36,946 bases of DNA, taken from NCBI GenBank assembly GCA_022822185.1, contig JAJECE010000094.1, positions 1 to 36,946 of the forward strand, in the 5' to 3' direction. The stretch comes from Rhodothermales bacterium. GTDB lineage: Bacteria > Bacteroidota > Rhodothermia > Rhodothermales > Bin80. Positions 17,060 through 25,718 of the stretch are shown piece after piece. The first letter of the stretch is position 1, and each line of letters opens with the position of its first letter. The position numbers were made by a program, and so were the translations under genes. The notes beneath the pieces are model-generated. The model did no database searches, was not told where the DNA came from, and saw only the letters and a program-made list of their open reading frames with translations.

Positions 17060-18091
17060 TCATCGTATAATTGCTCGGGTAGGCGAGCGGGGTTCGTCCG
17101 GATATAAATCTCCGACCCATTCATCATATCCGTTAAATAACTGTGTACGGATACGCCGTTCTACGCCTTCACTGGGCATAAATCGTTCCGAGGCCTGTGT
17201 CCAGCGCGGGTGTGGAATATTGGGATTCACATTCGACAGGAACCCATATTCTCTGGGTTGCAGTTCATTCCAGAACGTCCCCGGCTGTTTCCGCGTAAAC
17301 TCAATATGAGTGACGGCTTTGGGGCCTTTATAACCGTATTTCCAGGGCAGGACCAAGCGCAGAGGCGATCCATTCTGTTTCGGAAGCGGCTCGCCATACA
17401 TGCCAACTGCAACGAAGGCCAGTTCATTCATCGCTTCATCCATCCGTAATCCTTCGTAGTACGGCCAGGGATACCAGGTGGCTTTTTTTTGGCCCGGCAG
17501 TTGATCAGGGCGTTCAACACAGGTGAATTTGACATGTGTTGCTGACGATTTAGGGTTACATTTTTTGATGAGACTAGAAAGTGAAAAACCGGTCCAGGGA
17601 ATGGTCATGGACCAGGCCTCAACACATCTAAACCGGTACACACGCTCCTCCAGAGGCATGGATTTGATCAGTTGGGTAAGGTCCCAGGTCTGTTTCTTTT
17701 CAACCTGTCCACGCACTTCTAGTGTCCACGGGAAGGGTTGATAGTCATCCACCAGCGGCCAGACATGCTTCAGATCCCCCTGATTAATGAACTCATAGAA
17801 ATTGTTGTAGGAGGAAGCGAGGATCCGTTCGGTCATTTCCCTTTCGGGAACCTGATAGGTTTCATTCTGCGGTGCGGGAAATCCGTCCCGTGGTGCATTT
17901 TCGGGAATTTTGTCTAAAGGACCGCTGCCAGCCATATTCTGGCTTTTTGCAGAGCAGCCGCCAAATGCGGCAAATCCGATTGCGCCCAGACCGAGTGACT
18001 GAACAAATTTCCGACGATTCGTATACGCAGCCTTGGTAGTGCATGCGCTTTCTTTTAGCGCCCAATCGGGCGAGAGGATAATGTTTGCCAT
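17060..18091 (-). CDS. msrP: Protein-methionine-sulfoxide reductase catalytic subunit MsrP (YedY)
   Basis: MsrP is the periplasmic molybdopterin enzyme that repairs oxidised methionines in envelope proteins. The 343-residue protein carries a twin-arginine signal (NRRKFVQSLGLGAIGF, residues 25-40). The mature enzyme contains YNNFYEF, PFPWTLEVRGQVEKKQTWD, and YRFRCVEAWSM with Cys156 as the expected molybdenum ligand. It ends with PRWTQASERF and FNGYDEWVGDLYPDEP. A Cys46 (GGCSA) directly after the hydrophobic stretch could be a lipobox, which E. coli MsrP lacks. The membrane haem partner MsrQ is not in the window. The gene is divergent from the methyltransferase at 18143. Confidence 0.94.
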   Translation of the reverse strand: MANIILSPDWALKESACTTKAAYTNRRKFVQSLGLGAIGFAAFGGCSAKSQNMAGSGPLDKIPENAPRDGFPAPQNETYQVPEREMTERILASSYNNFYEFINQGDLKHVWPLVDDYQPFPWTLEVRGQVEKKQTWDLTQLIKSMPLEERVYRFRCVEAWSMTIPWTGFSLSSLIKKCNPKSSATHVKFTCVERPDQLPGQKKATWYPWPYYEGLRMDEAMNELAFVAVGMYGEPLPKQNGSPLRLVLPWKYGYKGPKAVTHIEFTRKQPGTFWNELQPREYGFLSNVNPNIPHPRWTQASERFMPSEGVERRIRTQLFNGYDEWVGDLYPDEPRSPTRAIIR

Positions 18092-18142
18092 GTTTCAAAA
18101 AAATAACTGGTTCCCAACCTGAGCAGTTCACGGTGAAGATAA

Positions 18143-18847
18143 GTGAAAGATCCCAAAGCATTTAATTTTGACGGGGATTACGGCGAAGAGTACAAAGAAC
18201 TCGCCAGTTGTGTAATCCCCGGCTATGACGAACTTTTCATTGCCACCTTTGCGCTTCTCCGGGAGCGTCTGGGTACAAAGGCTAAAATACTGATTGTAGG
18301 ATGTGGTACGGGCAGAGAAATTGAAGTGTTCGCTCCATCGGCAGGTGAATGGGAATTTGACTGTGTAGATCCAGCTCAATCCATGGTTGAGTATTCGCGG
18401 CAGGTTGCCGAACATTTGGGGGTTTCCTCTCGTGTTCGATTCCATCATGCTTATACTCACGAACTGGATACGGGTTATCATTTTGATGCTGCAACGGCCA
18501 TTAATGTAATGCATTTTTTGTTGGATGATGGATCCAAGGATACATTTATGCAGAGTATTGCGAAGCGCGTAAAGCCTGGAGGAACCGTCATTCTCTTTGA
18601 TTTGCATGGAGACCGGTCGGAGTCTTATTTCCGGTTATTCTATGCTGCCTGGATGCGGTATATGGATTTGCGAGGCTATACAGGGACGAAAAAGGAGCGT
18701 CTCCTCAAAAGACTGGAGGCCGGGATTGCGTATGTTGGTTCAGATCGAATTCTTGAGATCTGCCGGAATGCCGGTCTGCAATTAATCCGGCCTTATTGGA
18801 GCGGGCTTCTTTATACCGCATGGCTTCTGGAACGTGTGGATTCATGA
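18143..18847 (+). CDS. Class I SAM-dependent methyltransferase
   Basis: The 234-residue protein starts at GTG 18143, and the fold is readable as a Methyltransf_12/25 type. Motif I is ILIVGCGTGREIE at residues 49-61, followed by the acidic DCVDPAQSM strand. A post-motif segment FDAATAINVMHFLL and KPGGTVILFDLHG complete the SAM site. The substrate is not identifiable; small molecules or tRNA-modification intermediates are common in this broad family. It is separated by 51 bases from the divergent msrP. No neighbour suggests a pathway. Confidence 0.85.
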   Translation: MKDPKAFNFDGDYGEEYKELASCVIPGYDELFIATFALLRERLGTKAKILIVGCGTGREIEVFAPSAGEWEFDCVDPAQSMVEYSRQVAEHLGVSSRVRFHHAYTHELDTGYHFDAATAINVMHFLLDDGSKDTFMQSIAKRVKPGGTVILFDLHGDRSESYFRLFYAAWMRYMDLRGYTGTKKERLLKRLEAGIAYVGSDRILEICRNAGLQLIRPYWSGLLYTAWLLERVDS

Positions 18848-19192
18848 CATCCGAGATACGTCGGAGGCAGGGCTTCAAAAAAGTTCGTTCCTGCTGATAT
18901 GGGGAGGAAAGAACGAAAATCTGATACAATGACTCTGACCGCGGTTACCGGGATTCAGATAAAATGATTAATTTTTGCTAAATTATGGATTCTTAGCACG
19001 GCGTTGTGTCCTTATGTAGTTTGAATGTCTAGTAAAAACCCAAATTCGATATGTCTGATTGGCGAATTCAGATGCATCAATGGAGAGACTGGTAAAACCG
19101 TTTTCAACTATATCAGCAAGTTCCTCATGGTAGTCATAGAAAATTTTTGCATGCTATCTAAAAGGCATTTTCACTTTCAACTAGGCATTTTA
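18848..19192 (+). other. Gene-poor leader before the FN3 protein
   Basis: No complete gene is recognised here. An open frame from ATG 19025, with later in-frame ATGs at 19127 and 19151, runs into the C tract and beyond to 19333. It has no family resemblance. It matters because it is the frame that would join the FN3 protein if the C tract had 10 rather than 11 bases. The rest is AT-rich intergenic sequence. Confidence 0.55.
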
Positions 19193-19203
19193 CCCCCCCC
19201 CCC
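19193..19203 (+). repeat. C11 homopolymer upstream of the FN3 surface protein
   Basis: Eleven consecutive C residues. Downstream, at 19218-19274 in the frame of the big protein, an uninterrupted signal-peptide-like stretch is encoded (RSNLCILLLLMVVFPPGVLAQ), but in that frame a TAG lies at 19182-19184 and no ATG lies in between. With 10 C residues the upstream ATGs (19025, 19127, 19151) would read straight through into it. Slippage of such tracts is the classical mechanism of phase variation. Confidence 0.75.
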
Positions 19204-19247
19204 ATTTTTCGGAGGGACGAAGCAATTTATGCATTCTGCTGTTACTC

Positions 19248-22200
19248 ATGGTGGTTTTTCCGCCTGGAGTGTTGGCACAGGGAACTGGAAGTCTGCGACT
19301 GGATTCCCATCAGAATCTGGATGTGGAGCATAGCCAGGTTGACCTGTCCGTCATTGATTCCGGTGCCATACTTGCGGGGTATGGGGGTTCAGAGTATGAC
19401 AAGTTAAGGGATTCATTTGAAGATGGCGATGGCAGAGCGGATGTCGCTGCGAATACGGTCCGAGTTGGCAGCGCCTACACGCGTACTGGACCTAATGCCG
19501 GCCCCCCTGATCCGCCAAGGGATCTGATAGCACGCGGAACCAGAGATGAAATCAAAGTTTCGTGGACCCCTCCCGCCGATGACGGCGGATCAGCGATTAC
19601 GGGGTATCGTCTTCAGTGGTCTTCCGATGCAGGGGCCAATTGGGCCGATCTAGTCTCAAATCTAGATCCGAGTGCCACATCGGTCTCGCATTCGAATCGT
19701 CAACGAGGCCAGACGATTCATTACCGTGTCCGTGCAATCAACGATGATGGCAACAGCGGTTGGTCCAATATAGCCAGTGCAGCCGCGGGCACACCGGGTG
19801 GTGTCACTGAACTAAGTGCGACCCCTTCCGGACATAATCAGATTGATCTTTCCTGGAAGGCTCCCTCCGATAATGCTGGAGCAGCGGTTACCGGGTACCT
19901 CATTCAGGTTTCTCCTGATGGAACAGGGAATTGGACGAATCTGGCAGGGGGGAATACCAACAGTACGGCCACGGCCTACTCACATATGGGGCTTCAGTCA
20001 GGCACGACGTATTATTATCGTGTCTTTGCCATTAATTCCAGAGGCGTGAGTCTAAGTAGTTCCAATGTGGCCCATGCAACAGCGTCTGCCACTGCAACGG
20101 CACCGGGTGCGCCAACGGGGTTAACTGCGACGGCTTCCGGGCGCAATGAGATCACTCTTAGATGGATAGCTCCCGGTAGCGATGGTGGATCGGCCATTAC
20201 GGCCTACCGCATTTGGAGGTCTCGCGATGGCCAGGCTCTCTGGCCCTGGAAGGAGCTTGTACCGAATACCTTCGGGACTGGCACAACCTTTATAGATGGG
20301 GTAGTTGACGCAGGCACGACGTATTATTACCGCGTCGCTGCCATTAATTCTGTTGACGCGGGCCCTCCATCCGCTGTGGCCCATGCAACCACCGAGGCCA
20401 GTGCACCGGATGTGCCCAGGAATTTAACGGCAACCGCTTCCGGCCCGACCCGGATCGTTCTTTCCTGGACGGTTCCCAGTGATAACGGTGGTGTCCCCAT
20501 TACGGGGTATCAAATTGAGAGTTCCGCGGATGGGGCAGATTGGGGGAATTCTCCTCTGGTGGAGAACACCGGAAATAATAAGACAACCTACACGGATACG
20601 GGGCTTACCGAAGGCACGACGCGCTACTACCGCGTCTCTGCGATCAATCGTATTGGTACCGGCGCACCCTCCGATGAGGTCTCTGCAACGACGCAGGCAA
20701 TCTCTGCGCCGGATGCGCCCACGAATTTGACCGCAGCGGCTTCCGGACAAACCCGGATTGATCTTTCCTGGACTGCACCTGTGAACAATGGCGGTGCCGC
20801 CATTACAGGGTATCGAATTCAAGTATCCTCCAATGCAGGCAATTCCTGGAATCCTCTGCAGGATATTACGGGACGCGCAACCACGACCTATTCTCACACG
20901 GGGCTTACGGCCGGCACAACGCGTCATTATCGGGTCCGTGCGATCAATTCCGTGGGTGAGGGGGCCCCTTCCGATATTGCTCATGCAACGACCGATGCCG
21001 CCACGGTCACGGCACCGGAGGCCCCCGCCAATTTGACGGCAGCGGCTTCCGGCCCGACCCGGATTGATCTGTCCTGGACGGCTCCCTCCAACAACGGTGG
21101 ATCGTCCATCACAGGGTATCGGATTCAGGTGTCCCCCAGTGGAACCGGGAACTGGACGAATCTGGTCGGCAATACCCGAAACACTAATACGATCTATGCA
21201 CATACGGATCTTTCTCCCGGCACGACGCATCATTACCGGATCCGTGCCATCAATTCCGTGGATGCGGGCCCCCCTTCCAATGTTGCCAGCGCAACGACAA
21301 CGGCCGCCACCGCGCCGGACGCGCCTTCGAATTTAACTGCCACGGCTTCGGGGCGAACCGAAATCACGCTTTCCTGGCGTGCCCCCTCCAATAACGGCGG
21401 GGCCGCAGTCACCGGCTATCAGATTGAGGTGTCCGCGAATGCAGGGGGTTCCTGGACGAATCTGGAGACAAACACCGGAAGTGCGGCCACGACCTATACG
21501 CATACGGGGCTGACCGAGGGGGATACAAGACACTACCGCGTCTCTGCAATCAATTCTGTCGGCACCGGTACGCCATCGAATGTGGCCAGTGCAACCACGG
21601 GGGCCGTCACTGCGCCGGATGCGCCCGCCGGACTTAGCGCCACGGCAACCGGCCCGACGGCAATCCTTCTTTCCTGGAGCGCTCCATCGAATCACGGCGG
21701 GGCCGTGATTACCGGGTATCAGATTGAATGGTCCGTCGATGCGGGAGGCACCTGGTCGGATCTGGTGGCAGACACCCGCAGCACGGCCACGACCTATACG
21801 CATACGGGACTTGCAGCGGCAACCAGATACGATTATCGCATTTCCGCCATCAATGCGGTCGGCACCGGCACGCCGTCCAGTGTGGATTACGCAACGACCT
21901 CTGCCGCCACCGCGCCGGATGTTCCCACGGAACTCACCGCAGCGGCTTCTGGGCCGGCAGAGATCACGCTTTTCTGGACGGCTCCCTCAAATCATGGTGG
22001 GGCAGCAATTACGGGGTATCGTATTCAGGTCTCTTTGGATGCGGGCGGGACCTGGGCGGATCTGGTTAAAGACACCGAAAGCACCGCCACCACCTATACG
22101 CATACGGGGCTGAGCGAGGGCGACACAAGATCATACCGCGTCTACGCGATCAATGCCGTTGGTGAAAGTGCAGATCCATCGAATGTGGACCATGTTGTGA

Positions 22201-23093
22201 TCTCGGTGCCGGATATGCCGACAGAACTTACCGCATCGGCTTCCGGGCAGACGGAAATCAACCTGTCCTGGACAGTGCCCTCCAATCCCGGCGGAGCCCC
22301 CGTTCACGGGTACCAGATTGAGGTCTCTTCGGATGCAGGCGAGAGTTGGTCCGACCTCGTTCAGAACACAGAGAGCAGCGAGACCACCTATACGCATACG
22401 GGACTTGCCCCCGGAACGACACGTCACTACCGTGCCCGTGCGATCAATCCGGTTGGAGCAAGTGCGCCCTCCAATGTGGCCGGTGCCACGACGGAGGTGG
22501 AGTTTCGTGCACCCGGCGTGCCGACGAATGTGGAGGCGTTCGCCGAGGGGCAGGAGGCAGTGAACCTGTCCTGGTCTGCACCGGTGGACGATGGGGGAAC
22601 TCCCGTCATCAGTTATCAGGTTGAGATGTCCGAGGATGCCGGATTCACCTGGGAGAAACTCGCCGATGTGACGGCCACGGCCTACCGCCATACATTCCCT
22701 CCCTCGGCCGCCACCCGCTTTTACCAGGTGACGGCAAGGAATGCGGTGGGACTCGGCACGCCCTCCGGGGCCGTTCATGTCATGCCGGATCCCACGACCT
22801 CCATAGAGTCTCTGGGGGACGAGATTCCGACGGACTTCGTGCTGGAGCAGAATTACCCGAATCCATTCAATCCGACGACGGCCATTGAATTTTCGCTGAC
22901 CCGAACCGGGCCGGTTACGCTCACCGTGTATGATCTGCTGGGGCAGAAGGTACAGACCTTGCTGGATCGTGTGCAGCCGGCCGGTCGCCATAGCGTGCGG
23001 TTCAGCGGAGCAGGACTGGCCAGTGACACCTACCTGTATATTCTGCAAACCGAAAAAGAGAGAGCCGTCAGAATGATGACCCTGCTCAAGTAA
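19248..23093 (+). CDS. Secreted multidomain fibronectin type III protein with T9SS sorting domain
   Basis: The first in-frame ATG is at 19248 (1281 residues), but that start cuts off a signal peptide. The frame is open back to 19185, and the codons before 19248 complete a hydrophobic core followed by GVLAQ|GTG as a likely cleavage site. Residues about 86-1182 consist of eleven FN3 domains. Each has an APDxPxNLTAxASGxTxIxLSW entry, a GYRI/GYQI strand, an AGxxW turn, TTYTHTGL, and YRVxAINxVG. The C-terminal residues about 1188-1281 form a type A T9SS sorting domain: NYPNPFNPTTAIEFSL, VTLTVYDLLGQKVQTLL, then GLASDTYLYILQT. It is therefore probably secreted and held at the cell surface, with an adhesive or matrix role. 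True expression depends on the upstream C tract or another frame correction. Confidence 0.88.
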   Translation: MVVFPPGVLAQGTGSLRLDSHQNLDVEHSQVDLSVIDSGAILAGYGGSEYDKLRDSFEDGDGRADVAANTVRVGSAYTRTGPNAGPPDPPRDLIARGTRDEIKVSWTPPADDGGSAITGYRLQWSSDAGANWADLVSNLDPSATSVSHSNRQRGQTIHYRVRAINDDGNSGWSNIASAAAGTPGGVTELSATPSGHNQIDLSWKAPSDNAGAAVTGYLIQVSPDGTGNWTNLAGGNTNSTATAYSHMGLQSGTTYYYRVFAINSRGVSLSSSNVAHATASATATAPGAPTGLTATASGRNEITLRWIAPGSDGGSAITAYRIWRSRDGQALWPWKELVPNTFGTGTTFIDGVVDAGTTYYYRVAAINSVDAGPPSAVAHATTEASAPDVPRNLTATASGPTRIVLSWTVPSDNGGVPITGYQIESSADGADWGNSPLVENTGNNKTTYTDTGLTEGTTRYYRVSAINRIGTGAPSDEVSATTQAISAPDAPTNLTAAASGQTRIDLSWTAPVNNGGAAITGYRIQVSSNAGNSWNPLQDITGRATTTYSHTGLTAGTTRHYRVRAINSVGEGAPSDIAHATTDAATVTAPEAPANLTAAASGPTRIDLSWTAPSNNGGSSITGYRIQVSPSGTGNWTNLVGNTRNTNTIYAHTDLSPGTTHHYRIRAINSVDAGPPSNVASATTTAATAPDAPSNLTATASGRTEITLSWRAPSNNGGAAVTGYQIEVSANAGGSWTNLETNTGSAATTYTHTGLTEGDTRHYRVSAINSVGTGTPSNVASATTGAVTAPDAPAGLSATATGPTAILLSWSAPSNHGGAVITGYQIEWSVDAGGTWSDLVADTRSTATTYTHTGLAAATRYDYRISAINAVGTGTPSSVDYATTSAATAPDVPTELTAAASGPAEITLFWTAPSNHGGAAITGYRIQVSLDAGGTWADLVKDTESTATTYTHTGLSEGDTRSYRVYAINAVGESADPSNVDHVVISVPDMPTELTASASGQTEINLSWTVPSNPGGAPVHGYQIEVSSDAGESWSDLVQNTESSETTYTHTGLAPGTTRHYRARAINPVGASAPSNVAGATTEVEFRAPGVPTNVEAFAEGQEAVNLSWSAPVDDGGTPVISYQVEMSEDAGFTWEKLADVTATAYRHTFPPSAATRFYQVTARNAVGLGTPSGAVHVMPDPTTSIESLGDEIPTDFVLEQNYPNPFNPTTAIEFSLTRTGPVTLTVYDLLGQKVQTLLDRVQPAGRHSVRFSGAGLASDTYLYILQTEKERAVRMMTLLK
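19505..22794 (+). repeat. Eleven tandem FN3-coding repeats of about 300 bases
   Basis: The DNA repeats with a period close to 300 bases, as seen in recurring words such as GCGCCGGATGCGCCC, CTTTCCTGGAC and ACCTATACGCATACGGG. Units 4 to 10 are the most alike, while the first three and the last are more diverged. This pattern is expected from unequal recombination and makes domain number likely to vary between strains. Confidence 0.85.
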
Positions 23094-23198
23094 TTGTTTC
23101 TGTGATGCGTGATGGGGCTTGATGATATGAATGTACTGGGCGGGATGGAAAGTTTTTTGGAAGACACATCATATTGTTCGGGTAAGTCTCTGAGTCCT

Positions 23199-24485
23199 CT
23201 ACAGCGACGGATAGGCCCATGGTGCCCGGTAGGGGCGACGCATGAGTGCCTGTGCGGCAGGATCTCCAAGCACTGTATCCTGATCTCTATCCCAGTGGAT
23301 TGTGCGATTAATTTTGAGGGCAATCATTGCTGCAAGACACATATTTGTGGCCCGATATCCAGACTCAATGTCGCATGCAGGCATGCTGGATGATTCGATA
23401 GAACGGATAAAGTCATCCCACAGTGCACGAATATTCTGGCTGTCCGGTTGATCCAGAGATGCTTTTTCATGGATCGTTGAATCACGGGAATTGCTGGGAT
23501 AAAATGTCCAGCCGTCCAGCCATCCGAGGTGCAGGACACCACGGGTGCCATAGAAGTAGCAGCCGATATTGGATTTTTCCGAATTATTTGAACCATAGAG
23601 ACGATGCTCCCAGGTTGCCGTATACTTCTCAAATGCAAATGTGGCCACCTGTGTATCTGGAGCATCCGTTGAGTCTTCACGAATATGCCTACCCCCGGTA
23701 GAGGTAATCGTGTGGGGGAACGGTTCTTCATCCATCAGCCAGAGGATTTGATCAAGCCAGTGGATTCCCCAATCCCCCAATTGTCCGTTCGCAAAATCTA
23801 GATATTGCCGGAAACCGCGTGGATGAATGGATGGGTTAAACGGACGGTAGGGGGCCGGGCCAATCCAGCGATCCCAGTCCAGCCCTTCAGGGATTACACT
23901 GTCGGGGGTAAACTCTCCCCGGTTTCCGCCATAATGCACGAAAGCACGAACCATTCCAATATTCCCAACCTTGCCGGTCTTAAGGAATTTCCGGGCGGAT
24001 AGATTATGCGGCGAAACGCGGCGATGCGTACCAACCTGTATAATCCGATCCTGTAGCCGGGCCGCTCGCAGGATGGCTTTCCCTTCATCAATCGTGTGAC
24101 TGACGGGTTTTTCGAGGTATACATGTGCTCCGGCATTTATGGCGGCAATGGCGGGAAGTGCATGCCAATGATCCGGGGTCGCAATGATGGCGATGTCACA
24201 ATTCTGCTCCAAAAACAATTCTTCATAGTCTCGGTAGATCGCAGGGCGTGTTCCTGTGATCAGTTCAATTTCATCTGCCGCCGGTTGTAAATGCGCATCG
24301 TCAACATCACAGAGTGCTACGGCATCTGTGGTGCCAGTGGAAATCGCTGTACGGAGGATATTCATCCCCCACCAGCCAGATCCAATTAATCCGACCCGGT
24401 ATCGTTGAATCCGATGGGAGGTGCGTATAAACGGGCCAACTGCGGAAACCAGTGCTGCCTTTCGGACGAACTCCCTGCGATTCAT
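23199..24485 (-). CDS. Gfo/Idh/MocA family oxidoreductase, exported
   Basis: The 428-residue protein starts MNRREFVRKAALVSAVGPF, a twin-arginine signal, so it is probably periplasmic. The Rossmann motif GLIGSGWWG binds NAD(P). The family's EKP motif is in YLEKPVSHT, preceded by IIATPDHWHALPAIAA, and the later GDWGIHWLDQILWLM segment carries the likely active-site histidines of the secreted subgroup. These enzymes act on sugars, inositols or glycosides; periplasmic members are often linked to polysaccharide breakdown. The substrate is unknown. No sugar-related neighbours are present. Confidence 0.9.
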   Translation of the reverse strand: MNRREFVRKAALVSAVGPFIRTSHRIQRYRVGLIGSGWWGMNILRTAISTGTTDAVALCDVDDAHLQPAADEIELITGTRPAIYRDYEELFLEQNCDIAIIATPDHWHALPAIAAINAGAHVYLEKPVSHTIDEGKAILRAARLQDRIIQVGTHRRVSPHNLSARKFLKTGKVGNIGMVRAFVHYGGNRGEFTPDSVIPEGLDWDRWIGPAPYRPFNPSIHPRGFRQYLDFANGQLGDWGIHWLDQILWLMDEEPFPHTITSTGGRHIREDSTDAPDTQVATFAFEKYTATWEHRLYGSNNSEKSNIGCYFYGTRGVLHLGWLDGWTFYPSNSRDSTIHEKASLDQPDSQNIRALWDDFIRSIESSSMPACDIESGYRATNMCLAAMIALKINRTIHWDRDQDTVLGDPAAQALMRRPYRAPWAYPSL

Positions 24486-24977
24486 TTGCGTATCCCCTTA
24501 TCCCAATCCCTTGGAGAAAACGGATGCCGTAGTGATTGTGCTCCCGGCATGAAACTTAGGTCTTAACGTTTGCGCTCAAAAATTCGTTGATAAGATATGG
24601 CATCTAGAATTATGAATCCTATTTGGATCTGAGACAGACAAAATGACTCATCGATGCCTTGTGATCCAAAACAAATTTGCAAACTGGAAGTTCGCGATTG
24701 TTGGTCTCTCAGGATTTTGATTGTGTACTTCCGTCCCTGAAGTGTTGATGGTGCATGATTTTATCAGATGGATCGTAACGGATGATCACAAAGAAAGAAA
24801 CAGTGCACGAGGATATTCAATTTTTGCCACATTGTGTGCAGCAAGAATAATTCAATCACGAGACTTCCGCACAACATCGGTTGAAAGTGTACACCAATGG
24901 TGTGGTCAGACTGGGCGGATAAGTCTCATTCCTCTGCGAGAGAAAATGGCAATCCAGCAGCGTTCATGCATTGAAAC
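24486..24977. other. Intergenic stretch without a recognised gene
   Basis: About 490 bases. A TTG-started 86-codon open frame at 24721-24981 gives a peptide with no familiar motif and no visible start signal. I see no tRNA, strong hairpin or repeat. Confidence 0.6.
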
Positions 24978-25289
24978 TTAATTCTGATCCGTATCGCTCA
25001 GGAGGGGGACAAAGGCAGATAACGCCTGCAGGATGCCTTCCAAACGTGATAGTCTGCGATCAAGACCATGAACTTCACTGCGGAGTTCGTGTACGTCACC
25101 ACGGAGTTCGTGTACGTTACCACGGAGCACCTCTATTTTTTCATTCACCTCGTGACGAATTTCATTGCGGTGTTCGGTAAGGAGACGATCAATACGCTTG
25201 ATATTTGAAATCCCTATCCGCCAAAATGCTATGGCCGCAGCCACAAGAATTCCAACCAAGGTAAGGGTGTTCGTAAGATCAAGTTCCAT
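24978..25289 (-). CDS. Small membrane-anchored coiled-coil protein
   Basis: The 103-residue protein has one N-terminal transmembrane helix at about residues 8-24 (TLVGILVAAAIAFWRI), followed by a charged linker and a coiled coil. The coiled coil is clearest at residues 55-86, with heptads LRGNVHE, LRGDVHE, LRSEVHG, LDRRLSR and LEGILQ. A type I or II anchor with a coiled coil that forms an oligomer is the natural reading. I do not recognise a named family. It stands alone between two long intergenic stretches. The coding potential is good, but a specific function cannot be given. Confidence 0.65.
   Translation of the reverse strand: MELDLTNTLTLVGILVAAAIAFWRIGISNIKRIDRLLTEHRNEIRHEVNEKIEVLRGNVHELRGDVHELRSEVHGLDRRLSRLEGILQALSAFVPLLSDTDQN
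25085..25126 (-). repeat. 21-base tandem repeat encoding coiled-coil heptads
   Basis: Two 21-base copies (25085-25105 and 25106-25126) differ by one base. They encode the LRGNVHE/LRGDVHE heptads, and a third diverged copy flanks them. The unit keeps the heptad frame, so copy-number change would lengthen the coil by one turn pair without frameshift. Confidence 0.65.
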
Positions 25290-25718
25290 TGCTTTGTCAT
25301 TTGGTCATGAACCTATACTCCATAGGGCATACAAGTCCATCAATGCTGAATATGAGATGCCGGCATAAGATAACTTTGTTGGATAAGAGATGTTCCCATT
25401 GGAGTAACCCAATGTTGCCCGATAAGCCCAAAATATTACGATACTGTTAAGGATCAGGCAATCTAAGGAAAGGTAACAGCATAACTGGATATTTTGCCGG
25501 TTTCCTATATTGCCATACGAAATTTTCAGATATTACCTGCAACCGGCGGCATGCCCTCGTATCCAAACCTCCGGGTGAGATATGTGGAACTTAGCAATTC
25601 CGCAAAACTTCACAGGCGTAGTGAAATCTTGACTTGTGTCATCATGAATCAACCATGGTCTGGACAAAATGTGATCCCTGTAGGTTATGGAAATGCATAA
25701 AAACCATTGCAGCACGGA
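25290..25718. other. Intergenic stretch without a recognised gene
   Basis: About 430 bases downstream of pgk. A short inverted repeat CATTGG/CCAATG (25397-25402 and 25409-25414) is visible. Open frames here (for example 25494-25700) show no family features. It might be a decayed gene, but I cannot name one. Confidence 0.5.

Noticed and set aside
20424..21803. Long minus-strand open frames opposite the FN3 array
   Set aside because: They repeat with the same 300-base period as the FN3 units and are rich in Gly and Arg, so they are antisense shadows.
24721..24981. 86-codon open frame starting with TTG
   Set aside because: No motif, weak start codon, rich in Cys and Arg as expected for random sequence. 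It is treated as intergenic.
25397..25414. Short CATTGG/CCAATG hairpin as a pgk terminator
   Set aside because: It is over 300 bases from the pgk stop, has only 6 pairs and no T run.
25494..25700. 68-codon open frame downstream of pgk
   Set aside because: No recognisable domain; base composition looks like non-coding sequence.
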